The position numbers and the translations under genes are program-made. From Burkholderiales bacterium (lineage in GTDB: Bacteria; Pseudomonadota; Gammaproteobacteria; Burkholderiales; UBA11063): a stretch of DNA of 64,000 bases. The stretch is from positions 109,809-173,808 of the forward strand of contig JAJFBE010000006.1 of NCBI GenBank assembly GCA_020697255.1, written 5' to 3'. The notes beneath the pieces are model-generated. The model ran no database searches, had not been told where the DNA came from, and was given only the letters and a program-made list of their open reading frames with translations. Of the stretch, positions 19,714 through 28,963 are shown in pieces (within the stretch, counting starts at the first letter, position 1; each line of letters starts with the position of its first letter).

Positions 19714-20582
19714 TAGCTACTACCTTTGGTAAACTGGACTAGTGCTTTTTTCATTTTTTCCATTGCTTTTACTTCAATTTGCCTGATTCTCTCAGCAGAC
19801 ACCCCATATTTAACTGCCAGATCATGTAATGTTTCCTGATCTTCCGGATCTTTTAACCAACGTGAACGAATAATATCCTGACTGCGTTCATCCAAACTAC
19901 TTATTGCTTTTTCAATTCCAATAGTATGCAATTTATCCAAAGATTTTTTTTCTAACATGGCTTCCGGAACATGCTCTTCATCAGTTAGCCAGTCAGATGG
20001 GGCAAAATCATCACTGCTATCCGGTAAGATGGCCACGTCACCCCCGGTGAGGCGCATATTCATATCAACCACATCATCACGACTTACCTCCAGTTGTTTA
20101 GCAATCTTCTGTGCTTCAACTTCAGATAAATTACCTACGTCCTCACGTTGAGAGCGCAAATTAAAAAATAGTTTACGTTGATCCTTGGTAGTTACAGTTT
20201 TTACAATTCGCCAGTTTTTTATTACATACTCATTAATTTCAGCACGTATCCAATGGGTAGCAAATGTGACTAAACGTACCTTACGCCCAACATCAAAGCG
20301 CTTCACTGCCTTCATCAGGCCAATTGTGCCTTCCTGGATAATATCAGCCAGAGGTAAACCATATCCTGCATATGTCCTGGCAATAGATACAACCAAACGC
20401 AAATGAGATAAGACCAGATAGCGGGCAGCTTCAACGTCTTCATTTTCTTGCCATTTGGTTGCTAAATCGTATTCTTCTTTCACTGTCAATAACGGAATGC
20501 TATTAATAAAAGTAATATACGACTCCAGGCTACCTGGGCTTAAAACCGGCAGCTGATTTACCATTGATTTTTCTATATTCAT
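19713..20582 (-). CDS. rpoH: RNA polymerase sigma-32 (heat-shock sigma factor)
   Basis: Region 2 reads LVLSHLRLVVSIARTYAGYG..LADIIQEGTIGLMKAVKRFD; the RpoH-specific box QRKLFFNLRS follows at about residue 136; region 4 ends with the helix-turn-helix YGVSAERIRQIEVKAMEKM. 289 residues, standard for RpoH. It is cotranscribed with and overlaps rseP, so heat-shock and envelope-stress regulators share an operon. A well-matched sigma-32 promoter occurs upstream of groESL in the same window. Confidence 0.95.
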   Translation of the reverse strand: MNIEKSMVNQLPVLSPGSLESYITFINSIPLLTVKEEYDLATKWQENEDVEAARYLVLSHLRLVVSIARTYAGYGLPLADIIQEGTIGLMKAVKRFDVGRKVRLVTFATHWIRAEINEYVIKNWRIVKTVTTKDQRKLFFNLRSQREDVGNLSEVEAQKIAKQLEVSRDDVVDMNMRLTGGDVAILPDSSDDFAPSDWLTDEEHVPEAMLEKKSLDKLHTIGIEKAISSLDERSQDIIRSRWLKDPEDQETLHDLAVKYGVSAERIRQIEVKAMEKMKKALVQFTKGSS

Positions 20583-20620
20583 ACTAATATTAATTCACTC
20601 TCACACGGGAATGATCCCCT

Positions 20621-20956
20621 CTAATCCTGCCGATCCAGTAAATGCAGTTTGTCTTTTACTGTAGCCCAATGATCTGCATCAGGTGGTGCATCTTTTTTCA
20701 TAGTAATTGGCTGCCATTTCGGATTTTTGGATAGTTCGGCATTCAAGGCGATAAAATGTCTCTGTGATTCCGGTACTTCACCGTCGGGGAAGATAGCTTC
20801 AACAGGACATTCCGCAACACATAACGTACAATCAATACATTCATCCGGATCAATCACCAAAAAATTGGGGCCTTCACGAAAACAATCTACCGGGCATACA
20901 TCAACACAATCAGTATATTTACAATTAATGCATGATTCAGTTATTACATAAGCCAT
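20621..20956 (-). CDS. fdxA: 7Fe-8S ferredoxin (FdxA type)
   Basis: Small electron carrier. Cluster-binding segments: [20 protein letters not shown] (3Fe-4S plus one 4Fe ligand) and [20 protein letters not shown] (4Fe-4S), followed by the ~50-residue C-terminal extension typical of the Azotobacter/Neisseria-type ferredoxin. 111 residues. It lies 38 bp upstream of rpoH and 15 bp downstream of phaA, so it is probably read through from the pha side. Confidence 0.93.
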   Translation of the reverse strand: MAYVITESCINCKYTDCVDVCPVDCFREGPNFLVIDPDECIDCTLCVAECPVEAIFPDGEVPESQRHFIALNAELSKNPKWQPITMKKDAPPDADHWATVKDKLHLLDRQD

Positions 20957-20971
20957 TAGTTATCCTCTTAA

Positions 20972-22156
20972 TTATTTACGCTCTACAGCCAGAGCAACTC
21001 CCATACCACCACCTATACATAGGGCAGCGACCCCTTTTTTGGCTCCTGTTCGCTTCATTTCATGAAGCAAAGTCACCAAAATACGGCAACCAGATGCCCC
21101 AATTGGATGCCCAAGGGCAATCGCGCCGCCATTAACATTAACTTTATTACTATCTAAGCCAAGCTCTTTATTTACCGCAGCAGCCTGAGCTGCAAATGCT
21201 TCATTAGCTTCTACCAAATCCAGGTCCTTAACCGCCCACTTGGCTTTAGCTAAAACTTCTTGTATCGCCTTCACCGGGCCTATACCCATTAATTCAGGCT
21301 CTACACCAACTGATGCATAAGCTTTAATATAAGCTAACGGCGTTAACCCCAACTCTTTAGCCTTTTCTTCAGTCATTAACATAACCGCGGCAGCACCATC
21401 ATTAATACCTGAAGAATTGCCAGCTGTAACCGTTCCGTTTTCTTTTTTAAATGCTGGTTTTAACTTAGCCAAAGTTTCTACCAATACACCTGATTTAATA
21501 AACTCATCTTGGGAAAACTCTGTTGGATCGCCTTTTTTCTGCGGCACCAATACCGGTACTATTTCATCCTTAAATTTGCCGTTTTTATTTGCTGCTTCAG
21601 CCTTATTTTGTGATGCGGCAGCTAGTTTATCCTGGTCCTCACGACTGATACTATATTTCTCTGCCACATTCTCAGCCGTTACGCCCATGTGATATTTATT
21701 ATATACATCGGTTAACCCATCCGTAATCATTGAATCAGTTAAGGTTGCATTTCCCATCCTAAAGCCGTCACGAGAACCAAATAATAAATGTGGGCTTGCT
21801 GACATATTTTCCTGGCCACCTGCAATCACAATCTCTGCATCTCCGGCAGCAATTGCCTGAACTGCCAAATGAGTAGCTTTTAACCCAGAACCGCATACCT
21901 GGTTAATCGTCATTGCCGGCACTTCTTTTGGAATGCCGGCAGCTATTGCTGCCTGACGCGCAGGGTTTTGCCCAACTCCGGCAGTTAACACCTGACCTAA
22001 AATTACCTCTGAGACCTGATCAGGTTTTACTTTTGTTTCATCTAACAAAGCTTTTATCACTACACTACCTAACTGTGGAGCTGAAATCTTTGCCAAACTA
22101 CCGCCAAAACTACCAACAGCAGTTCTTCTTGCTGCTACTATTACTATATTTTTCAT
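20972..22156 (-). CDS. phaA: Acetyl-CoA acetyltransferase (beta-ketothiolase)
   Basis: Condenses two acetyl-CoA to acetoacetyl-CoA, the first step of poly-3-hydroxybutyrate synthesis. Nucleophile Cys88 is in [10 protein letters not shown]; His in GHPIGASG and the second Cys in CIGGGMG complete the site. Start at ATG 22156 ([15 protein letters not shown], 394 residues) with AAGGAAAC upstream; the longer frame to 22231 is encoded by a palindromic repeat and the phaC end and is unlikely to be used. With phaC and phaB nearby, a PHA role is favoured over fatty-acid breakdown. Confidence 0.93.
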   Translation of the reverse strand: MKNIVIVAARRTAVGSFGGSLAKISAPQLGSVVIKALLDETKVKPDQVSEVILGQVLTAGVGQNPARQAAIAAGIPKEVPAMTINQVCGSGLKATHLAVQAIAAGDAEIVIAGGQENMSASPHLLFGSRDGFRMGNATLTDSMITDGLTDVYNKYHMGVTAENVAEKYSISREDQDKLAAASQNKAEAANKNGKFKDEIVPVLVPQKKGDPTEFSQDEFIKSGVLVETLAKLKPAFKKENGTVTAGNSSGINDGAAAVMLMTEEKAKELGLTPLAYIKAYASVGVEPELMGIGPVKAIQEVLAKAKWAVKDLDLVEANEAFAAQAAAVNKELGLDSNKVNVNGGAIALGHPIGASGCRILVTLLHEMKRTGAKKGVAALCIGGGMGVALAVERK

Positions 22157-22176
22157 CTGTTTCCTTCTTAAATATA

Positions 22177-22217
22177 TGGATTCCCGCTTATACGGAAAAG
22201 ACGTATGTTTATACGTG
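22177..22217. repeat. Short palindromic repeat between phaC and phaA
   Basis: TGGATTCCCGCTTATACGG followed by an imperfect reverse part with GTATGTTTATAC. Same family as the copies at 5315 and 28918. It fills the phaC-phaA gap and reaches into the last codons of phaC. Confidence 0.5.
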
Positions 22218-23969
22218 ATGAGCCTCAGCAATCGGCATAGCCTTCGCCTTCACATACTCACCGGGTGCATCTACTAATGGGGCAAATTCTTTGTTACCCA
22301 AAGTTTTTGGCGCCGCTATCTTAGTACCTGACAAATGTACCAGCCATCCGCTAAAATCTTTCCACCAACTACCAGGTATTTCTTTAGCAGTTTTAAACCA
22401 TTCATCAGCAGTTTTAGCAATCTTGTCATTTACCCAATAATTACGTTTATCACTACTTACCGGATTAACCACACCGGCCGTATGCCCTGATGCACCCAAT
22501 ACAAAACGTACGTCGGAGTTTTTTACATATTTGGTTGTCATATAGGCTGAATGCCACGGCACAATATGATCTTTTTGCGCAGCAAATAAATATACCGGAC
22601 AGGTAATCTTGTTAAGATCCATGGTAACACCATCAATTACCAATTTACCCGAGATTAATTCATTATTTATGTATAAGCGTTTCAATAAAAACGCATGCAT
22701 TAAAACCGGTAAATCTACCGCATCATTATTCCAGTACAAGATATCAAATGCTTGTGGCGTCTTACCCATCAGATATTTGGTTATCCAGTAGTTCCAAATC
22801 AATTCATTTGCTCTTAATGCAGAAAATGTTTGGGAAATTATCCTACCAGACATTACCCCACCAGCATGTTTTTGTGCTTCACGCAGCTCAAGCAAATCCC
22901 TATCCAAAAAGTACTTGATATCACCCGGGTCACCATGATCAAGCATAACTGTCATATGACCCATAGAATTTATCCAATCAAGTTTTCTATGTTGTAAAAG
23001 TAAATATGCTGTAGTTAAAATAATCCCGCCAATACAATAACCCAAAGTATTTATTTTTTGCACACCTGAAATTTTCCGCACCACATCAAGTGCCTTTATA
23101 ACCCCTAGATTGGCATACTCTTCCCAATGAAATTTACTAATTGTTTTATCAGCCGATTTCCATGAAATTAAATAAACAGTGTAACCTTCTTCCACCAAAT
23201 ATTTAACCAGCGAATTACTTTGTTGCAAATCTAAAATATAATATTTGTTTATACATGGCGGCACAACCAAAAGCGGCACTTTATGAACCTTTGCTGTTGT
23301 CGGGGCATATTGAATTAGCTCAATTAGTTCATTTTTAAAGATAACCTTTCCATTGGTTATAGCTAAATTTTTACCAACTTCAAAGAGTGTCTCATCTGTC
23401 ATAGACATATAGCCATTTTGGACATCTTCCATCATGTTTTTCATGCCATCTACTAGCGACATGCCATTACTTTCAACTACAGTTTTGATTACTTCAGGGT
23501 TAGTCATGGCAAAATTGCTGGGCGATATTGCGTCCAAATATTGGCACATAAAAAATTTAAGGCGTTCTTTCGTCCCGGCATCCATATCACTTTTAGCAAT
23601 AAAATCGACCAGGTTGTTGGACATGTTCAAATAGCTTTGCTTTAGGTAGGCAAAAAATGGATTGTTTTCCCAATCAGGATCAGAAAATCTTTTATCCATA
23701 GGTTTTTTTACCTCTTCCAAAGCCTGGTCTTTTTCTTGCTCAATAAAGCTCTGCCAAAGTGATAATTGGCTTTGATAAAATTTTTGTTGTGATTCCAGAT
23801 AAGTTTTGGTATTATCAAAAAATTGCTTGTACATCTCTAAAAACACGTCACCAGGCGAATTATTATCCGATACACTCTTTTGCTGATTTAATAAATCATT
23901 AAACCATACTTTATTAGCAGCGGCAATATCGGTAAACAGCTTTTCAAAATCTATTTTGGGTGTAGACAT
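22209..23969 (-). CDS. phaC: Class I poly(R)-hydroxyalkanoate synthase
   Basis: Polymerises (R)-3-hydroxyacyl-CoA into storage granules. The lipase-like box is GYCIGG with nucleophile Cys312; the other triad members are the Asp in [10 protein letters not shown] and the His in LGASGHTAG. An N-terminal alpha/beta-hydrolase prelude (~1-200) and the motif [10 protein letters not shown] near the C-terminus are typical. 586 residues fits class I. Start at ATG 23969 ([12 protein letters not shown]), preceded by AAGGGAAG; the frame from 23993 adds eight residues. phaA follows directly; phaB is separated by a catalase remnant. Confidence 0.95.
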   Translation of the reverse strand: MSTPKIDFEKLFTDIAAANKVWFNDLLNQQKSVSDNNSPGDVFLEMYKQFFDNTKTYLESQQKFYQSQLSLWQSFIEQEKDQALEEVKKPMDKRFSDPDWENNPFFAYLKQSYLNMSNNLVDFIAKSDMDAGTKERLKFFMCQYLDAISPSNFAMTNPEVIKTVVESNGMSLVDGMKNMMEDVQNGYMSMTDETLFEVGKNLAITNGKVIFKNELIELIQYAPTTAKVHKVPLLVVPPCINKYYILDLQQSNSLVKYLVEEGYTVYLISWKSADKTISKFHWEEYANLGVIKALDVVRKISGVQKINTLGYCIGGIILTTAYLLLQHRKLDWINSMGHMTVMLDHGDPGDIKYFLDRDLLELREAQKHAGGVMSGRIISQTFSALRANELIWNYWITKYLMGKTPQAFDILYWNNDAVDLPVLMHAFLLKRLYINNELISGKLVIDGVTMDLNKITCPVYLFAAQKDHIVPWHSAYMTTKYVKNSDVRFVLGASGHTAGVVNPVSSDKRNYWVNDKIAKTADEWFKTAKEIPGSWWKDFSGWLVHLSGTKIAAPKTLGNKEFAPLVDAPGEYVKAKAMPIAEAHHV

Positions 23970-24018
23970 ATAAAATACTTCCCTTATTAACACAATTAGT
24001 TATAAGTAGATATTTTAA

Positions 24019-24041
24019 CATATCTGGCGATATGCTATAAT
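24019..24041 (+). promoter_or_regulatory. Promoter with operator-like inverted repeat upstream of the catalase remnant
   Basis: CATATC (24019-24024), TGGC, GATATG (24029-24034) form a perfect inverted repeat just before a consensus -10 hexamer TATAAT (24036-24041), 40 bases ahead of the start codon. The repeat overlaps the promoter spacer, where a repressor or activator of the original catalase gene could bind. Its preservation suggests the shortened gene may still be transcribed. Confidence 0.5.
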
Positions 24042-24081
24042 GTTTCCCTGTCTAGCAATACAACTTTAGAGGAAGATAAAG

Positions 24082-24759
24082 ATGAGTAAATGCCCACTGA
24101 CTAGTGCAAATGGAGCCCCGGTTGCAACAGATCAAAATAGTATCAGTGCAGGAGAACGAGGTTCACTTACCTTTGATAATCATCATTTATTTGAAAAACT
24201 CGCCCACTTTAACCGGGAACGTATACCAGTAGAGCAGGCAGCCTTTAGTCCCAGTAACCTGGTGCCGGGTGTCGGAGTTTCCCCGGACAAAATGCTTCAG
24301 GCCCGACTACTTGCCTACCCTGATGCACACCGCTATCGTATTGGTGCCAATTTTAATCAACTGGATGTTAATCGGCCAATTTGTCCAGTCAATAATTATC
24401 AACGCGACGGGTTTATGGCACGAAATCATCTATCGAATAAAGAACAAATTAGTAGTACTAACTATTATCCAAATGAAGATGCCAATACTCCAAAACCAGC
24501 CCCGGAATTTACAGAACCGCCATTACCAATTTTAGCTGATGCCTGGATTAAGGCATATGACACCCAGGAAGAAGATAATTTTAGCCAGGCCGGGAATTTA
24601 TTTCGCCTAATGAATATAGAGCAAAAAACACATCTGGTTAATAATATCGCTAGTGGCTTGAAAATGGCTACCACTTTAGTACAAGAAAAAATGTTAAAGC
24701 AGTTCTATACTGCTGATAAAGAATATGGTGATATGGTAAAACTTGCATTGCACCAATAA
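24082..24759 (+). pseudogene. Catalase with in-frame loss of the catalytic core
   Basis: 225 residues against ~490 for a monofunctional haem catalase. Residues 7-49 match the catalase N-terminus (SANGAPVATDQNSISAGERG, LAHFNRERIP). They run straight into a segment that normally lies some 280 residues later: VEQAAFSPSNLVPGVGVSPD, then MLQARLLAYPDAHRYRIGAN with the haem-ligand tyrosine (Tyr79) and NRPICPVNNYQRDG. The distal His, the catalytic Asn and the core barrel are missing, so it cannot be a working catalase. The frame is intact to a natural stop and AGAGGAAG precedes ATG 24082. It sits on the opposite strand between phaC and phaB. Either a young deletion pseudogene or a repurposed product. 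Confidence 0.8.
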
Positions 24760-24849
24760 ACCAAAGCAAACCTCATGTACTTTAGTATATGAGGTTTGCA
24801 ACTTGAAGCGTACAACGCAGGTTATGGAAAATGCAGGCTTAGTAGTAAC
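24760..24849 (+). repeat. Family-1 dispersed structured element, copy A (partial)
   Basis: Carries the right two-thirds of the ~130-bp element: central hairpin GCAAACCTCATGTAC / GTATATGAGGTTTGC, then ACTTGAAGCGTACAACGCAG and ATGCAGGCTTAG. The left arm is missing where it meets the catalase remnant. It ends one base from the phaB stop codon, so the central hairpin (24765-24800) could help end or stabilise the phaB transcript. Confidence 0.7.
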
Positions 24850-24850
24850 A

Positions 24851-25597
24851 CTACATCATGTGCTGGCCGCCGTTTATTGCTAGTTCAGCTCCGGTCATAA
24901 AACCAGCCAGATCTGAAACCAGGTAGCCAACTAATGCTGCTATTTCTTCTGGCTTACCTAAACGCCCTACCGGAATTGCTGAGATAATTTTATTGCGTAC
25001 ATCTTCGGGTACGGCCATTACCATTTCAGTTGCGATATATCCTGGGGCTATTGTATTAACCGTAACACCTTTTTTGGCTGTTTCTTGAGCAACCGCCATG
25101 GTAAACCCGTGTATCGCTGCTTTGGCTGCTGAGTAGTTAGCCTGGCCAAATTGGCCTTTTTGCCCATTTATTGATGAAATATTTATTATTCGGCCCCAGC
25201 CTTTTTCTGTCATATCATCAATTACTTGTTTGGTCATATTAAATACACTACTTAAATTTGTATCAATTACCGCATCCCACGATTCCTTGGTCATACGTTT
25301 TAATGTTCCATCACGTGTGATCCCGGCATTATTTACCAATACATCAACAGCTCCTAATTCCTCTTTAATCTTAGTCACTGTCCCTGTACATGAATCATAG
25401 CTTGCTACATCACATTTATAAGCTTTTATATCATAACCATCTTTTGACATATCAGCTAGCCACTTTGCTTTTTTATCTTCATCACTCATATAAGTAGTAA
25501 CTACAGTAAAACCAGATTTGGCTAATAACTTACACATTGCAGTACCTAATCCACCCATACCGCCTGTTACTAATGCAATTTTTTTAGCTGTGCTCAT
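24851..25597 (-). CDS. phaB: Acetoacetyl-CoA reductase
   Basis: NADPH-dependent short-chain dehydrogenase making (R)-3-hydroxybutyryl-CoA for PHA synthase. Cofactor motif TGGMGGLGTAMC (residues 9-20), NNAGITRDGTL, and the Ser-Tyr-Lys triad in ISSINGQKGQFGQANYSAAK. Ends with GGQHMM, typical of PhaB rather than FabG. 248 residues. GGAGAATA lies upstream of ATG 25597. Probably once contiguous with phaC-phaA. Confidence 0.94.
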   Translation of the reverse strand: MSTAKKIALVTGGMGGLGTAMCKLLAKSGFTVVTTYMSDEDKKAKWLADMSKDGYDIKAYKCDVASYDSCTGTVTKIKEELGAVDVLVNNAGITRDGTLKRMTKESWDAVIDTNLSSVFNMTKQVIDDMTEKGWGRIINISSINGQKGQFGQANYSAAKAAIHGFTMAVAQETAKKGVTVNTIAPGYIATEMVMAVPEDVRNKIISAIPVGRLGKPEEIAALVGYLVSDLAGFMTGAELAINGGQHMM

Positions 25598-25641
25598 AAA
25601 AATATTCTCCTGATGTATATAAATGAATTACAATAAGGCTC

Positions 25642-25772
25642 GGTACTGCTCTGCCTATATCTTTAATAGCTGCGTCATTAGCTATAAAACGCAATACTCA
25701 TGTACTACTGGTACATTCCGTTTGCTTTGTTATAGCTATTCCTTGCTCTTAAAGCATATACAGGCAGTCAAC
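25642..25772 (-). repeat. Family-1 dispersed structured element, copy B (reverse orientation)
   Basis: Read on the minus strand it follows the family consensus: ATATGCTTTAAGAGCAAGGA, then GCTATAA, AAAGCAAACGGAATGTAC / GTACATGAGTATTGCG, TTATAGC, and GATATAGGCA. The stem GCTATAA (25730-25736, minus) / TTATAGC (25681-25687, minus) is perfectly paired although its sequence differs from other copies. It lies between the divergent starts of phaB and the ElyC-like gene, the only copy not abutting a stop codon. Confidence 0.75.
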
Positions 25773-25835
25773 TTTATGTAATAATTTTTTTAAGTTATTT
25801 TAAGGCTCGTATTTTATATCATCCGGGAGTTTGGT

Positions 25836-26588
25836 ATGACGTTAGTTATTGTGCACCGCTTATTACAAAGCCTGATCTTACCACCGCTAAATTCAATACT
25901 TATTTTACTTATTGGAATTTATCTAATAAGAAAATACAATCGTATTGGTAAAATAGCAATTACTATTGGCATACTCACATTTTATATCCAGTCAACACCT
26001 TTTTTTGCTTACTATTTAACTAAAAGTCTCGAACTTCCTACTCTTGATGAAACACAGATGAAAACCGTACAAGCAATTGTCGTATTAGGCGGTGGAGTAA
26101 ATGGGCATGGCTATGAGTATCCATTTAAAGTAATTCCTAATACCGAAACATTAACTAGGCTTAACTATGCTGCATACTTGGCGCATCAGTATCCGAATTT
26201 ACCAATTATTACTTCCGGCGGTTATACAGGTGGACGTTACACTGAAGGAAAGGTTATGCGCTATGCCCTGCAAAATAATTTTTTTGTAACTAATCCTATT
26301 TATGTAGAAGATTCTTCCAGAAATACTGATGAAAATGCTAAATATGTTACTCAGATATTACAAGCCAAAAAGTTAACAAAAATTGCTATTGTATCGCAGG
26401 CATATCACCTAAGACGTGCATGTATGGTATTTCGTAAATATGGTGTAGAAGCAGTACCTGCTTCTACTGATTATATGTATTCGGTTGATGCGGCTACTCC
26501 CTCACTTGCCTTTATTCCATCGGCAGCCGCGATGAAATATACTGCACGGGCTTTACATGAAATTATTGGTTACTGGGTTTATCGTTAA
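25836..26588 (+). CDS. YdcF/ElyC-family (DUF218) membrane protein
   Basis: 250 residues. Two N-terminal membrane segments (about 13-30 and 38-60) precede a DUF218 domain with AIVVLGGGVNGHGYEYP, ITSGGYTGGRYTEG, SRNTDENAKY and AIVSQAYHLRRACMVFRKYG. ElyC proteins of this type influence use of the undecaprenyl-phosphate lipid carrier in envelope synthesis. GGGAG precedes ATG 25836. Convergent with the GH20 gene. Exact role unproven. Confidence 0.8.
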   Translation: MTLVIVHRLLQSLILPPLNSILILLIGIYLIRKYNRIGKIAITIGILTFYIQSTPFFAYYLTKSLELPTLDETQMKTVQAIVVLGGGVNGHGYEYPFKVIPNTETLTRLNYAAYLAHQYPNLPIITSGGYTGGRYTEGKVMRYALQNNFFVTNPIYVEDSSRNTDENAKYVTQILQAKKLTKIAIVSQAYHLRRACMVFRKYGVEAVPASTDYMYSVDAATPSLAFIPSAAAMKYTARALHEIIGYWVYR

Positions 26589-26658
26589 TCTGTTTGCGTA
26601 TATACTGATTGATATAATTAATTTTTTTTGATTTACTCACGTCTTTTGTGGGTTAAGT

Positions 26659-26686
26659 GTTAGTAACTTGCTAACAACTTGTTAGT
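26659..26686. terminator. Weak hairpins in the convergent gap after the ElyC-like gene
   Basis: GTTAG / CTAAC and CTAAC / GTTAG hairpins (26659-26675 and 26671-26685) occupy the 100-bp space between two convergent genes, next to AT-rich runs. They could end transcription from both sides, but the stems are short. Confidence 0.35.
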
Positions 26687-26688
26687 TA

Positions 26689-28881
26689 TTATTTACAGAG
26701 TTTATTAGCCGGCACTTCTAATTTAATTCCATTAGGATAACCACGGTAGCGGATATTATATTGCTTATTCAGATAGGCAAGAAATCCGGTTTTACCGCAA
26801 CCCAGACGAGTGGCTAACGAACGCCAATTAAGATTTGTTTTATCTGACCAAGCTGCATCGGCAAGCCCTGCCATTTTTGGTGTAATCATATAAAATAAAT
26901 GTTCCCCTGATGGTACCAACTCCGACCATAACGCGCCTTCAATACCCAAAATATTATCAGTATTAAAAATATGATCGGGGCTCAAGCCGGCAATTAGTGC
27001 AGAGAATGTATCACCCTGGTTGGTTGCCCAGTATAATCCCGGCTCATCCCATTTGGCACTATAGCGCATATCAAGATAAGATAAATCGGCAAAATTAAGT
27101 ATAGTGGGATATCCTGCCCTGGATAAATTACCGCTCATTTCAAAACCGGAAACCGGTAAATTGGTAGTTGTCAGCCATTGCCAGATATGTCCGGTAGATC
27201 TTGGATCAATAGCATTGGTATCAATTATACCATCTTCAGATTGGACTAATTGTTGATAACCAGATAATCTATATTCAGGTAAATTATTTGATAACTGTTT
27301 AAAAAATTCATGTGAGATTGCCTCGCCGCTTAGGCCTTTATATACCCCGCTATTGCATGCAGTATAATCAGTATATACTCCGGATGGTACTTCATCACCG
27401 GATAAACTAACTTCATTTTTTACATAATTTAAGGTGGACTGAAATGCAAATAAAGCCGCAATATCTGTAATAACGCCATTTATAGCAGTAGTAAATTTAT
27501 TATCAGAACCATATTTACAAATTGGTAATACACTATCATTATACCCTTGAACGCTAAAATAACGCGATTGATCATTAGCATCAAAAAATACTTCAGGCAT
27601 AGATTTTTTTAAGGCTTTGGCATGCCCGGGCATTTCTATTTCCGGAATAATAGTAATCTGCCGTGAATTAGCATAGGCAACTAAGTCACGAGTATCAGCT
27701 ATTGTATAATATCCCTTATAAAGCATGTCTGCTTTAGTATATAGCTGCCTTGAAAAATTGGTAATATCATAGGTTTCATCAACCAAATTTGACGGGCCGA
27801 TTTTCCCCTTAAATATCCGCTCGCTGCCAATTTTAGTAAGTAATGGATAATGGGGTAATTGTATGCGCCAGCCCTCATCATCACCTACATGAAAATGTAG
27901 TACATTTAGCTTATGTGCTGCCATTACATCAAGTATTTTTTTAACATCATTAACCGAAAAAAAATGGCGCACCGTGTCTAACATAAAACCACGGTATTTA
28001 AAATGTGGATAGTCGGTTATAGTTTGGTTAGGAATAATATTTTTGTAATAATAAGTTAATTGAGCTAAGGTTTGCCTAGCATAAAAAACACCGGCAATAG
28101 TATTAGTATAAATCGTAATCCCGGTGGTATCAATTTGTAAAACATAACCTTCTAACTGATTATTAATTGCTGTACATTGAGTGAGTCCATCCGTTGGTTT
28201 ACAATAATGAACACTTTGAGCTGCTGTAGATTTTGTTGTACCTGGCATAAAAACTGTTTTTTGCGGATAAGGTATTACAATGGAGTCAATAGTTGATGGG
28301 TTATCAAATGCATACCAATTATCCTGATTATGTTTTTGTGAACCATCTTTATTATCATATCCGCTATACCCTGTAACCTTAATTGGAATAATACTTTCAT
28401 TATCATTAACTGATAAGAATAAGTTTTGCGGCATAGCAGTTATATTTTTTGGTATATTCTTTAGTCCATCTATACTAATTACATAAGTATTACCATCTTC
28501 TAATTTGAATAACTTAGTTGGTTTAAATAAGGTTATATGCCCAAAGCTAAGCTCAGGTTTTAAATAATCTGTTATACTCTTTGCCGGTTTATCGCTTATA
28601 GTATCCACTTTTAGCGGAGCACAAAATTTTTGCTTGCAAATTTGGGCAGAAAACGGAGTTTTAACCGGGTCTAAAAAAACCTTGAGCATAAAAAAACCGA
28701 TATCCCAATTGGTAAAATCATCCTGCATAGTTAAAGTGATTTTTAAATTATAGGATGATTCTGCAGTTGAGATAATTGCTACAGCAGCGGTATTATTAGC
28801 TAAATAGATTTTGTTTTTAGCAAATGATAGGTTAGTAATAAATAAAAATATGAAAAGTATACTGATATTGTAAATACGCAT
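26689..28881 (-). CDS. Exported beta-N-acetylhexosaminidase / chitobiase (GH20)
   Basis: 730 residues with a signal peptide (1-21, FLFITNLSFA). An N-terminal chitobiase-like beta-sandwich (to ~200) precedes a GH20b domain and the catalytic TIM barrel, which starts at KYRGFMLDTVRHFFSVNDVK. HFHVGDDEGWRIQLPHYPLL is the usual substrate-side segment. The catalytic Asp-Glu pair is in SLSGDEVPSG near residue 490; the usual HxGGDE reads LSGDE. Late LWSELV and WSDKTNLNW match the family. It should cleave terminal GlcNAc/GalNAc from chitin fragments, peptidoglycan or glycans in the periplasm or outside. Confidence 0.92.
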   Translation of the reverse strand: MRIYNISILFIFLFITNLSFAKNKIYLANNTAAVAIISTAESSYNLKITLTMQDDFTNWDIGFFMLKVFLDPVKTPFSAQICKQKFCAPLKVDTISDKPAKSITDYLKPELSFGHITLFKPTKLFKLEDGNTYVISIDGLKNIPKNITAMPQNLFLSVNDNESIIPIKVTGYSGYDNKDGSQKHNQDNWYAFDNPSTIDSIVIPYPQKTVFMPGTTKSTAAQSVHYCKPTDGLTQCTAINNQLEGYVLQIDTTGITIYTNTIAGVFYARQTLAQLTYYYKNIIPNQTITDYPHFKYRGFMLDTVRHFFSVNDVKKILDVMAAHKLNVLHFHVGDDEGWRIQLPHYPLLTKIGSERIFKGKIGPSNLVDETYDITNFSRQLYTKADMLYKGYYTIADTRDLVAYANSRQITIIPEIEMPGHAKALKKSMPEVFFDANDQSRYFSVQGYNDSVLPICKYGSDNKFTTAINGVITDIAALFAFQSTLNYVKNEVSLSGDEVPSGVYTDYTACNSGVYKGLSGEAISHEFFKQLSNNLPEYRLSGYQQLVQSEDGIIDTNAIDPRSTGHIWQWLTTTNLPVSGFEMSGNLSRAGYPTILNFADLSYLDMRYSAKWDEPGLYWATNQGDTFSALIAGLSPDHIFNTDNILGIEGALWSELVPSGEHLFYMITPKMAGLADAAWSDKTNLNWRSLATRLGCGKTGFLAYLNKQYNIRYRGYPNGIKLEVPANKLCK

Positions 28882-28917
28882 AAATTTTTATACAACCTTT
28901 AATATGAAATTAAAGCC

Positions 28918-28959
28918 TGGATTCCCTCTTATACCACACGCATGTGTGTGCGGGAATGA
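28918..28959. repeat. Short palindromic repeat between GH20 and DUF1460 genes
   Basis: TGGATTCCCTCTTATACCAC then GCATGTGTGTGCGGGAATGA. The arms ATTCCC / GGGAAT and CACACGCATGTGTGTG can pair. It is the most complete copy of the second repeat family in the window. Confidence 0.6.
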
Positions 28960-28963
28960 TAGG

